The notes beneath the pieces were generated by a model, which had not been told where the DNA came from, did not search any database, and saw only the letters and a program-made list of their open reading frames with translations. From NCBI RefSeq assembly GCF_000003195.3, contig NC_012876.2:43694396-43758395 (forward strand): DNA of 64,000 nt. The letters run 5' to 3'. How positions within the stretch are numbered: position 1 is the stretch's first letter; each line of letters starts with the position of its first letter. The position numbers were made by a program, and so were the translations under genes. Source of the DNA: Sorghum bicolor (lineage: Eukaryota; Streptophyta; Magnoliopsida; Poales; Poaceae). Shown in pieces: positions 23,093 through 33,410 of the stretch.

Positions 23093-24050
23093 CTAGCTCC
23101 CCCTAACTCTATCATACTCTAAAACCGTCTCCCCCTTTGGCATCAAGCACCAAAAAAAAGGAGGTGGAGGTGGAGCAGTGGAGTCCCACGGCACGGCCTG
23201 AAATTGAGCTGCATCATCTGATCCATCGGTCGTCGACTCGGAGGAGGTAGAGTGACCCTCGGATGCTGCACGAGCTGGAGAAGCTATCTGGGTCTGGTCT
23301 GTGGGCTCTGAAGCTGTCACTGTCTATGCTGGTGGCTCAAGTCCTGCTGAAGAAGCTAGCACAGTCTCTGTAGTTGTAGCTGACGTCTCTGGCACTGTAG
23401 AACACGGTGCTAGTGCTCTGATGAGGCCACGGACGACGACAGGCGCTCGATAGTGGTGACTGAGAGCATAAAAGCTGCAAGAGCCTATAGTGGATAAGGC
23501 GTAGGGTCACTAGTTAGAGCACTGTACAAAAAAGAGATATGCTGCCCTACCGACGAATCCAACACTAGCTATGAAGCTATAGTTGACTGCGGGGTAAAGC
23601 CTTAGCGAAGCGGGGTAAACTGAGGCACCTGCTCAAAGCCAGAGGAAATGGCATCCTGAGAAACCTGGTGCTGAGGAGTCGAGAACGGCTGACTCTGAGC
23701 AGGTAGCTGAAGCGGCGGCTGGGACTGACTCTAAAACCCACTGCGCTGTGAGGCTGGAGTCGGAGGCGTGACCGAAGATGTGCCTGGAAGCTGTATCTGC
23801 GGTAGCTGAATCCCTAAGGCGGCCATAAGAGTGGCCATCACGACAGTCTGCTGGGCCTGGAAAGCCGGCTACTGCTCCTGGAAGGTCAGGAGCTGTCTCT
23901 GATGCTCGTCCTGCCTGGCCTGCATTGCTGCATTGATGGCAGCCTGGTCTCTGTCCCTCCTAGCCTGCTCCTCAGCTACTCTACGCTGATATGCCCTCAT
24001 CCCCTCAAGTATAGCAAGCAGAGCTAGATCTATGGCACTAGAAGAACCTC
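23093..24050 (-). pseudogene. C2 env-like ORF, C-terminal part
   Basis: The minus-strand reading is glutamine- and alanine-rich with coiled-coil character (AINAAMQARQDEHQRQLLTFQEQ, then AALGIQLPQIQLPG). It ends in a proline-rich tail (PWDSTAPPPPPFF) and LMPKGE before a stop at 23093. Stops occur near 23877, 23733, 23607 and elsewhere. It continues from 31584-32189 across element B, with acctc duplicated. SIRE-type copia elements carry an env-like ORF after pol (family knowledge), but its role in plants is unproven. I see no clear signal peptide or fusion peptide here. Confidence 0.65.
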
Positions 24051-25329
24051 TGTTGACGGTCCTTAATGCTCACATTTAACCATCAACTAATCATAGAAAA
24101 GGATCCAAATGCAACCAACACCTAGACTTAGGGTTTTATCTGACAGAATTCCACGAGTTTTGGTGTTTGTCTGTTTCTGCAGGGGGTTATCAGGAAATAC
24201 GAAAGAAAGGCCCACACGTCGGGTTTACATAGAGATATTAACGTGCCGCGCAATTTTCTATCATCTAGAAGACTCCAGAAGCCACGGGACCAAACGGGAG
24301 ACGTAACGGAGCCGGGCACTGGGCGCCCGCCCTCCCTTACTGGGCGCCCGCCCTCCCCCCTGGACCAATCAGGGTGAAGTTCGGGGATCATGCTCCACCG
24401 ACCTAAAGGATCAAGGATAACCGTTCAATCTAAGTCGGTTTGATCCAACGGCCCATATTCACTTGAAGGGACTATAAAACCAGACCCCCCTGGCCCCTGG
24501 AGATCATACCTCTTCTACAGAATCAAAGCTAGGGTTTCAATTCTTCATCCAAGTAGAGAGGATCCCTCTAGTTCTTCTAGTTCTACCTCTAGTTCATCTA
24601 GATCTAGTTCTAGTTCATCTAGTTCTAGTTCTAGTTCCTCTAGTTCTAGTTCTAGTTAGTTCTAGTTGTTATCTAGAAAATAGGGAGAGAGAAGAGGAGA
24701 GCAGAGGAGGAGCCGGATCTGTCGGATCTTCCTCAACATTATACTTTTGCAGCATCTGGTTCGTTCTTCATCGTTCTCCAAGTTCTTCAATTCATAATTC
24801 CTGAGTTCTTTAATTACTTTTATTTACATTCAAGTTATTTATTGGATTCCCGCTTGCATCAAGTGCTCTAGTCTTTATAACGCTAGAGTAGTAATTAATA
24901 GATTAGACGTGGTGTTTAGTCTTGCGATTACCTGGAATTGCACCCAATCCCACGGATTGTTGTGGTAGCCCTAGGGTAGTGACAGCCCTAACGGTCGACG
25001 TATTCCACCACGTTCGGATCGGTGTTTGTAGGACCGTAGTCGGAGCTTCCTAGCCCCTTCTCATCTCTTTCTGTGGTTAGTGTTCTGATGTCCCGATATA
25101 GATAATCTTGAAGTAATTCTTGATTCTTAGATCAACTAGAGAACTCTCAGGAAACTTCCTCTCTTCCCACCAAAAATAATCATATAGTTATCCTTGGGCG
25201 ATCTTGGATCTTAATTAGTACACTCACGTTCTCTGTGGAAAATCGATACTCTGGAATACTCCCGGGTGAAGGCTACATCGGTATCCGTGCGCTTGCGGAT
25301 TTTTCTGTTTGCGTTTAAAGTACCCAACA
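24051..25329 (+). repeat. 5' LTR of element B
   Basis: It has GGGCGCCCGCCCT boxes at 24321-24333 and 24342-24354, a TATA box (ACTATAAAAC) at 24471-24480, and a transcribed minisatellite at 24568-24675. Confidence 0.96.
24568..24675 (+). repeat. CTAGTT minisatellite in the B LTR
   Basis: Imperfect tandem copies of ctagtt and ttctagttc follow the TATA box by about 95 bases, inside the transcribed region. The same array is in the 3' LTR at about 30820-30930. Its role is unknown. Confidence 0.85.
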
Positions 25330-25336
25330 AGCTTTC

Positions 25337-25353
25337 TGGCGCCGTTGCCGGGG
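25337..25353 (+). promoter_or_regulatory. Primer binding site of element B (tRNA-Asp)
   Basis: TGGCGCCGTTGCCGGGG is complementary to the 3' end of plant tRNA-Asp(GTC) at all 17 positions, 7 bases after the LTR. Confidence 0.92.
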
Positions 25354-25448
25354 AAACGGTAGCTGTGCTAGTTTCGAACCAAGTCGTCCGTGTATCCTTT
25401 TTCTTTTCCTTTTTTATCACACTCACCTTACTATTTTCACCATACCAC

Positions 25449-25661
25449 ATGGATTTCACTCTAAGCATTAATGAGCATGGAATTTATTTCATAGCCACTT
25501 CATTTACTCCATGCTCATATGCAACATCTTCACAATCCATTGGTCTCTCCAACATCACCACATTCGAGATCTCCAACCCCCTCTTACTTTCTATTCATAA
25601 AAACTTTAAAAGGGCGGTTGTCGATGCATATGTCTATATTAAATATTGTAGATCTCGTTGA
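25449..25661 (+). CDS. Small ORF at the 5' end of the element B interior
   Basis: 70 codons start at an ATG 95 bases after the primer site (MDFTLSINEHGIYFI...) and end at a TGA. The segment LSNITTFEISNPLLLSIHKNF is reminiscent of the first residues of a grass Athila-type Gag-like ORF, but that is recollection only. No domain can be named. Another in-frame ATG lies upstream at 25266 inside the LTR, but a product of the genomic RNA would start at or after 25449. It may be the truncated start of the lost gag. Confidence 0.4.
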   Translation: MDFTLSINEHGIYFIATSFTPCSYATSSQSIGLSNITTFEISNPLLLSIHKNFKRAVVDAYVYIKYCRSR

Positions 25662-26959
25662 GTTGATCTTGATATAGGTCAGCGTTGGAGGGGAAACCAC
25701 TCGCCGACATAAATTGATGGTTTCCCAAGGACAAGCTTAGCGTCCTAAAATAAGCACTGATAAGATCGTAACATAAGCTTTTAATTATTTGCAACACTAC
25801 CTTGTGTATTGAGCATATAAGGATAATTGTAAAAATAACCCTTCGGGTATTCTTGTCACTAACCTTTGCAGGATTGGAGCAAGAAGATCGGATGAATGAC
25901 AAGCACAAGGTATGTCCAACCAATCATCATACAACATTGAATTAAATTCATCCAAACTTGAATTTTGCAAAATTCTAGCTTGGGGGAGTACTTTACATAA
26001 AAACATCCTTTGCCATGTTGCTATGTTGGTTGTCCCTACCTTTAAGACATGCTCAATTGGTTAAATACTAATCACACTACTTCATCTCCACTTGAGTAGA
26101 TCTCTATAAATGCTCTCATGATACCTTTATTTGCTTTAGTATATGTCTAGGTTTGGAGTAGTTTCATATATCTCTTAATTAAGCATGGTGCTTAGCTAGG
26201 AATGATGATCTTACTTCCAAGGGATTTTAAATTAAGCATGGTGCTTAGGATAAAATGCCCTCCTGAATCAAATTAGACATGGTGTCTAGGTTGATTTTTG
26301 AGCTGATAGTATGCTATAGTAGATATGGGATATTTTGTTGGATTAACCCCTGCAGGAAAACTTTCAATATCGACCTGGGAAGTCCTGAGATAAACTCACA
26401 TTGGAGACAAAGAGAGAGACACATAAAGTTTAACAATTTACACAAGGAAGGCATAGCTCACAAGAGATGATTCATGGAGGGTGCCACAAACACGATGCAC
26501 AACCGCTAAGAAAGGAAAGCCTCCACAAGGTGATACTGTACCATCACTCTTCAAGTAAGGTAACATCTTAAGGTACTTGACTATCACTTCTATAAGCTTT
26601 TCTTTGGTTCTGGCATTCACATGAATAAAAGAGACAAACATGTATGATTTACAACTTTAGATTAATCAACCCAATCGATTCAACATGTTTAGTCTTTCTA
26701 CCTTCGTGGTCCCACACTCCTAATCATATAAGCTAAAACGTTGCACGTTCAATCTTTGGAAGATATAAACAAAACATAAGTATACATAGATTATCTTTCC
26801 ATTAGGTTGAGCGATGTGATCTGACAAATGTTTTAAATATTACACTCATGATCTTATTATCCATTAACTTTGTCTTGCTCACTATGCTTAAGGTTAGAGA
26901 GAACAAATACACTTTTGGTTCTGTCGGTGTGTTCCACCAACAGGGCCCATGCACTTGAT
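25662..26959 (+). other. 5' non-coding interior of element B
   Basis: It is conserved with element A (9049-10000, reversed). It includes an imperfect form of the A palindrome near 25967-25988 and a PPT-like tract (AGCTTGGGGGAGTA, 25978-25991). No ORF is supported. Confidence 0.7.
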
Positions 26960-28176
26960 CTCTGCCTTGTCTCTATGAGCAGGTACACTTCGAGCAAAAT
27001 ATGAAGGAGATTCACAACTCCCAGACTCCACCAAGTGAAGAACTTAGATCTACGAGCATAAACACACTGGAGAGACTAGACACTCAGGCAATCACTGCCC
27101 TGAGATGCTTGAGGACATAACTACTGGAGTAACCCGTGGAAGTAATTACTGACTTTCTGCCGATCAAGAGAGACAATCCAGGACGCCCCGTCATCCCGAT
27201 CTCCATCGGCATGGTGGACTTCCTAGAAGCACTCTGTGACTTTGGCTCCAGCGTCAACATTATGCCCAGGGGAGGCCATTCCTAAATACCTCAGGAGCTG
27301 TCATCTACGCTAGTGCTACCAAGATCAGTTTCTACATCAAGGGGAAGAAGGAGACATTTTCCTTCAAGAAACAAGACTACACAAATCCTAGAGCAATCCC
27401 GACATGAACCAAGGAAGAGGAGCAACAGGAGGAACAAGAACAAGCAAATCTGTACCGAGTCAGCTAAGATAGTCACGGCAGTTCAAGGAGGTCAAGATCG
27501 TCAACTTAAGTCACCGTTCCTGACCAAGAAGGATGACCCCGGTGTTCCAAGCATCGAGTGCACAATCAACGGATATTCTTTTCAGAAGACACTCTACGAC
27601 ATCGGATCTGACGTCAACATAATGGCCACAGTCACTTATCAGCTCCTGCACGGAACCATGCCCCTACAACCAACATACATTCAGCTCGAGATGATTTTAA
27701 GGTTATTGACATGGGAGAAGACGAGTACGTTCCACCCATCATCTTTGGGAGACAGTTCCTCAGCACCGTTAAAACAATCATCTACATTGGAACCGGAGAA
27801 GTCCACATGAACTTCCCCTCTGAGAAGGTACGCCGCCATTTTAATGAACCTTAACTATATAGTTGAAGACTCTAAGCAGGTCAGGACAAGAAGAAGACGA
27901 CGCAACCGCAACCAGAGAAGGCAAATCATCAAGGACGGATGAGCAGACTACGAAGGAGAAGTAGTAAGGTCTGAAGACATACAGCTTGATCAGAACTGTC
28001 CTGAGGAGACCGTAGCACCGAGTCAGGTGTGTAGAGAGAAGATAGTTATACATGAAGAGCAGGCGCTGCCGGAACCACCGACTACGCCATCCAGCGAATC
28101 CCAGGACGACTGAGAAAACGGAGAGTCCCGTTCGGAGGACTTAAAAAAAAACACCGAACGCCTTGCCAAGAGGTAA
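26960..28176 (+). pseudogene. Gag-protease remnant with two protease-like domains, element B
   Basis: After a linker (HFEQNMKEIHNSQ near 27000), the plus strand reads IPISIGMVDFLEALCDFGSSVNIMPR (27190-27270). In another frame follows GRPFLNTSGAVIYASATKISFYIKG, the two ends of one retropepsin-like domain with its middle deleted. A basic linker (SRHEPRKRSNRRNKNK) leads to a second, longer domain: GVPSIECTINGYSFQKTLYDIGSDVNIMA (27543-27630), then after a frameshift GRQFLSTVKTIIYIGTGEVHMNFP. Both keep a D-x-G motif (DFG, DIG). A tail ends at a TAA at 28176. Neither domain is intact. Retropepsins act as dimers, so a tandem pair is notable. Confidence 0.75.
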
Positions 28177-30290
28177 ACTTGGTAGTTATCCTTTTTCCCT
28201 TTCAATTATTTAAAATAGTTTGCTTAGTTAATCAGGTTCATATCATCTTAAAAAAAATAATAAAAAAAATGTTAAAAATAGTAAACCCCACGTGAGTATG
28301 CTCATGGCATAAAACCCATAAGTACATTCACTGTGGTGGCATAAAAATAAAATAAATATATTCCTGTCCTATAAAAATGAAAATATAAAAATAAATTTAT
28401 GATCCTACTAAAGAGAGTAACATTTATTGAGGAGGCTCAACATGATAAAGGCTAGGTATTTACGCTAACCCTTAACCAGTTCCACAAAGCTTTGTTGTCT
28501 ATTTGAGCTTCACAGAATTCAAGAATCAAAGAAGACTAGCAGACGGAGGACATCCTAATCACTGTCAGGGTGCTGCTGACATTCAAATACACCTCCACCA
28601 CCTGCTAGCTACATCAGAAGAAATTACGTCAAAATCCAGCTTGGGGGAGAGCACCCCCATTTATCCAGCTAAGTATTCTACTCACGTTTATATTTTACTC
28701 AAATAATAAAAAGATGCATAATCATAAAAACCCAAATAAAGATTTTGAGCTTATATATATCTTTGCTTAGTTTGATAAATAAATAAATAAATAAATAAAG
28801 TTTGCTATGAACCCTCATGATAAGCTTTCACATGGAAATGATGAATAGTTGCTCTGCCATGACTAGTTCTAAAAATTGAAATCTCTCTCAAGTTTAGGCA
28901 TGACTGTTATTAATTAAGATTTGCTCTAAACCTGAACTTGTGGGGAGAGTACTTGATCTAAAGTCTAAGTCGTTAACGGATACGATATGGGAAGGTTGAG
29001 CTGCTGTTTATCTGTTCCTAGAGATGCTAGAATTCTGGAGAATTTTATCTTTGAAAATCTTTAAATTGTTGCATGATGAGTTCCTGTATGATGAGAGTTT
29101 AAATTCCTACCACAGCCATATATACATGCCTGCTAGACTATGAACCACACATTTACTTTACTACTTATGAGCATTGAGTGTGGTCAAGCTGTGTAGACCC
29201 TTAGGAGCTTGTCATGTGGTTAAAATCAAGATTCACTTGCACGTTGACTCATACATGCTACTTCTACTCCGGAAGTACCATCCACATATATCCATCCATT
29301 TCCATCTCCAGAACCACCCAAAAATATTCTACCCCTAATCCGGGAGAGAATAGCCAAAAACATTCTCCTATTTCTGTTATTTCCCGTGAAATAAATGCTC
29401 AAGTTATCTTGGTTACTACCACTTGCTATATTATTTCAAGAGATGAATGCTCTAAAAAAAAAGAAGAAAAAAATACGAGGAAATAAAAAGGGGCAAGTGC
29501 CCGGAACCTCAAAAGAAAAAAAAGTGAGACGAGAGGTAAAAATGGACAAGTGTCCGACAGTAGAATTAGGGGTACAAGATACCCACCTGAGAGAAAAAAA
29601 TATATATATAGAGCATCTCATTCTCCTCAAAAAGTTTCAAAAGAGCAAGGAAGGTATGTATCCCCTCAAAAGAGCATAAGTAGAATTCGACTTTCACCAT
29701 TGTTATCACCATCATCACCATACACCATTCATTTGCCACACATGCACATCTTGATTTGACTTATTGACTTGTTCTTCTGGATCCATGGTTTGACTATGCA
29801 ATAAATGTCTTCTAAGTATGTATTAGTTGTCTCCCACCTATGAGCTCCAGATATCAAAAGCCTTATTAGAGTAGGGTGAGAGAGAAGGCAATGCCACTAT
29901 GCCTTATACCACAAATACCACATACTTTTAGAGAAGGCATACACCATTAATGCCTTGGTAAGGATCCAGAAATACCACAAAAGAGAGACTAGAGAGAGTC
30001 ATACAAAGAATCTCTGAGTTTTATTTGAAAATCTGCAAAAACTCCAGAGCTATAGTTAATCGAAGAACAAGAGACATGGCGCTTGACTAGACCGTTCTAT
30101 CTTTTAACTGCTTAAGACACAAGTGACGGTTGCAAGCCCCATGGTGGAAGGTAAAATGAGTAAGTTTAAATCTTAACAGTTACCCTAACCCAGAGATGAG
30201 ATCTTGTTTAAATGCATGTGCATTTTTAAGGCATGAAACCACTGCAGAAACTTTTGAGTCTATCTTTGCTCAGGGACGAGCAAAGGTTAT
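28177..30290 (+). other. 3' non-coding interior of element B
   Basis: About 2.1 kb collinear with 6607-8600 of element A. It contains a PPT-like tract (28638-28650), the short-hairpin module (29491-29584) and the pre-PPT hairpin (30264-30285). Short open frames here show no family. Confidence 0.8.
29491..29584 (+). other. Short-hairpin module, element B copy
   Basis: GGGCAAGTGCCC (29491-29502), GGACAAGTGTCC (29544-29555) and GGGTACAAGATACCC (29570-29584) are in the same order as in elements A, C and D. Confidence 0.7.
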
Positions 30291-30303
30291 GCTTGGGGGA
30301 GCT
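30291..30303 (+). promoter_or_regulatory. Polypurine tract of element B
   Basis: GCTTGGGGGAGCT lies directly before the 3' LTR, preceded by the hairpin CTTTGCTC-AGGGAC-GAGCAAAG (30264-30285). Confidence 0.88.
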
Positions 30304-31583
30304 TGTTGACGGTCCTTAATGCTCACATTTAACCATCAACTAATCATAGAAAAGGATCCAAATACAACCAACACCTAGACTTAGGGTTTTATCTGACAGA
30401 ATTCCACGAGTTTTGGTGTTTGTCTGTTTCTGCAGGGGGTTATCAGGAAATACGAAATAAAGGCCCACACATCGGGTTTACATAGAGATATTAACGTGCC
30501 GCGCAATTTTCTATCATCTAGAAGACTCCAGAAGCAACGGGACCGAACGGGAGACGTAACGGAGCCGAGCACTGGGCACCCACCCTCCCTTACTAGGCGC
30601 CCGCCCTCCCCCCTGGACCAATCAGGGTGAAGTTCGGGGATCATGCTCCACCGACCTAAAGGATCAAGGATAACCGTTCAATCTAAGTCGGTTTGATCCA
30701 ACAGCCCATATTCACTTGAAGGGACTATAAAACCAGACCCCCCTGGCCCCTGGAGATCATACCTCTTCTACAGAATCAAAACTAGGGTTTCAATTCTTCA
30801 TCCAAGTAGAGAGGATCCCTCTAGTTCTTCTAGTTCTACCTCTAGTTCATCTAGATCTAGTTCTAGTTCATCTAGTTCTAGTTCTAGTTCCTCTAGTTCT
30901 AGTTCTAGTTAGTTCTAGTTGTAATCTAGAAAATAGGGAGAGAGAAGAGGAGAGCAGAGGAGGAGCCGGATCTGTCGGATCTTCCTCAACATTATACTTT
31001 TGCAGCATCTGGTTCGTTCTTCATCGTTCTCCAGGTTCTTCAATTCATATTTCCTGAGTTCTTTAATTACTTTTATTTACATTCAAGTTATTTATTGGAT
31101 TCCCGCTTGCATCAAGTGCTCTAGTCTTTATAACGCTAGAGTAGTAATTAATAGATTAGACGTGGTGTTTAGTCTTGCGATTACCTAGAATTGCACCCAA
31201 TCCCACGGATTGTTGTGGTAGCCCTAGGGTAGTGACAGCCCTAACGGTCGACGTATTCCACCACGTTCGGATCGGTGTTTGTAGGACCGTAGTCGGAGCT
31301 TCCTAGCCCCCTTCTCATCTCTTTCTGTGGTTAGTGTTCTGATGTCCCGATATAGATAATCTTGAAGTAATTCTTGATTCTTAGATCAACTAGAGAACTC
31401 TCAGGAAACTTCCTCTCTTCCCACCAAAAATAATCATATAGTTATCCTTGGGCGATCTTGGATCTTAATTAGTACACTCACGTTCTCTGTGGAAAATCGA
31501 TACTCTGGAATACTCCCGGGTGAAGGCTACATCGGTATCCGTGCGCTTGCGGATTTTTCTGTTTGCGTTTAAAGTACCCAACA
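30304..31583 (+). repeat. 3' LTR of element B
   Basis: 1280 bases, nearly identical to 24051-25329. Paired boxes are at 30574-30586 and 30595-30607, again 21 bases apart although both have point changes. Confidence 0.96.
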
Positions 31584-32189
31584 ACCTCCTACCTCGTGGT
31601 CGTGCTGCCTTGGAGGAAGATCTAGAATAGGGAGACAATAATCATCGTCTGAGTTGTCTGAAGCAAAATCAATCTCCTCCCGAGCCTCAGCGTCTGCAAC
31701 TGCCCCAATAGCTGTGTCCTGCTCCTCCTTTGTCTCTGGGACTGCCCCTGAACTGCGGGTAGCCCTAGGTCAAGGTGGTGGCACCCAGCCACTTGGTGTT
31801 GGAGGAGGAGGTGGAGCTCGAAGATCATGGTGCGCTCTCAGCATCTGTCGGGTGTCGTAGTGCGGAAACACCGTTTCAGCGTCTGTCAACTCTCTCTGAA
31901 GGTGAGCTAGAAGGAGCTGTGGCCTAGCATGAAGAATAAGCAGCGTGATCCAATGTGCGTACGGCAGCTGACAGCGACTGCTAAAGCCCTCTCTAACCGT
32001 GTCCTCTATCTCAGACACTATCAAGTCTCACAAGTCAAACAGCCTCTGAGCGATCAGGTGAGCTATGAGCCACTGCTGAATCCTAGTGAACCCATCTCTA
32101 TAGCCTGGCCTAGGGAGAAGTGTCTTCCTCATGACAAAGTCACGAATCCTAGCTGGGCATTTCAGATCACCCACTGTCCTGCCGGAGCC
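31584..32189 (-). pseudogene. C2 env-like ORF, middle part
   Basis: The minus strand reads RIRDFVMRKTLLPRPGYRDGFTRIQQWLIAHLIAQRLFDL, a stop, then SEIEDTVREGFSSRCQLPYAHWITLLIL and a proline-rich stretch (RAPPPPPTPSGWVPP). It links the N-terminal part at 41390-42425, across element C, to the C-terminal part at 24050, across element B. The folded-looking middle has no domain I can name. One TGA or TAG at about 32028 and frame changes near the ends show decay. Confidence 0.65.
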
Positions 32190-33397
32190 TGTTGATATTT
32201 GGTAACGCAATCAGAATTAATCCACAAGCACACGGATATCGGTGAGCACTTCACCTGGGATGTTATCCAGAGTATCGTATTTATATTTTTACCACTAGGA
32301 GAAAGCGTGCATCTGACCAACCCTGTCGATTACTACTAACCTTTAGGCTACAAACTATGTGACTCGATGTGAGTGATGTATAGAGAAGACTACAACCGCA
32401 CTCTCGTTCTAACCTTGGTATGGATGATCTACTGTTCTGTTGGGGAGGCTCACGGAATCTAGAAACCACAGAGGATGTTCGAGCCGCACCTATAAACCCT
32501 ATCGATCCTACTAACGGGATATAGGCTACAAAGGTAACTCGGAAATGTCACGTTCCTCGCTACTACCACGGTCCAGCTAGTCAGGGGATATCTGTGAGTA
32601 TCCTAGCCCAAACACCACATTTATGCTAGAGATGATTACTCTAAACTCTACGCGAAGAGATCAAAGTAAACTCATCAACCAAAGAACAATAAAACAAAGA
32701 ACTTACTAGAATTTAGAAGTCGAAACACTGAAGAATCCTAGGAGCAAGCCTTGGGTTAGGAGACTTGATCCCGCAGGTACAACCTCGGAGTAGACACCGA
32801 CAGGTCGGGCTTCCTCCAATCTACACCTCCACTCTATCTCTCTCAATCTAGTAGAACTAGACTACTCTCACATTGGATGCTACACCCTATGAGGTGGGAA
32901 CCCTAAGGAACCTCTCTCTCTGAATCCTCTCTGTAAAATATGCTAATGAATAATTGGATTCTCCCCTCCAAGGGCCAGGGGGCCTTGCTTATATTGTCTT
33001 TTCAAATGAATCTGGGCCGTCAGATCAAACCGACATTGATTGAACGGTTCTCCTTGATCCTTTAGGTCGGTGGAGCATAATCCGCGAGACTCGTGCTGAG
33101 CGCCCAAGGGGGGGAGGGCGGGCGCCCTGCCCCCAGGCCCGATCGGCCTCCCGTTCGTTCCCATGGCTTCTAGACTCTTCTAGATGATAGAAAATTGCGC
33201 GGCACGTTAATATCTCTATGTAAACCCGACATTAGGGCCTTTCTTCTATATTTCCTGATAACCACCTGCAGAAATAGATAAACAACAAAACTCATGGAAT
33301 TCTGTCAGATCAAACCCTAATTCTAGGTGTTGTTTGTATGTTGGTCCTTTCCCTTGTTTATTTCATAATTAAAATTGATACTTAAGAACTGTCAACA
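32190..33397 (-). repeat. 3' LTR of element C
   Basis: The minus-strand start is at 33397. The GC-rich box is at 33115-33128, with a worn second copy 21 bases away (33094-33107). Confidence 0.96.
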
Positions 33398-33410
33398 AAT
33401 ACCCCCATAC
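33398..33410 (-). promoter_or_regulatory. Polypurine tract of element C
   Basis: The minus strand reads GTATGGGGGTATT directly before the 3' LTR. A hairpin (33416-33438) precedes it. Confidence 0.85.

Larger units (their letters stand above)
24051..31583 (+). mobile_element. Element B: non-autonomous Athila-type LTR retrotransposon
   Basis: LTRs of 1279 and 1280 bases start TGTTGACGG and end ACCCAACA, with acctc at 24046-24050 and 31584-31588 as a perfect 5-bp duplication. A perfect tRNA-Asp primer site follows the left LTR and a polypurine tract precedes the right one. The interior (about 5 kb) has a gag-protease remnant and no RT or integrase. By eye I count roughly fifteen differences between the LTRs, so it is young, which agrees with its place as one of the innermost insertions. 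It interrupts the env-like ORF of C2. Confidence 0.97.
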
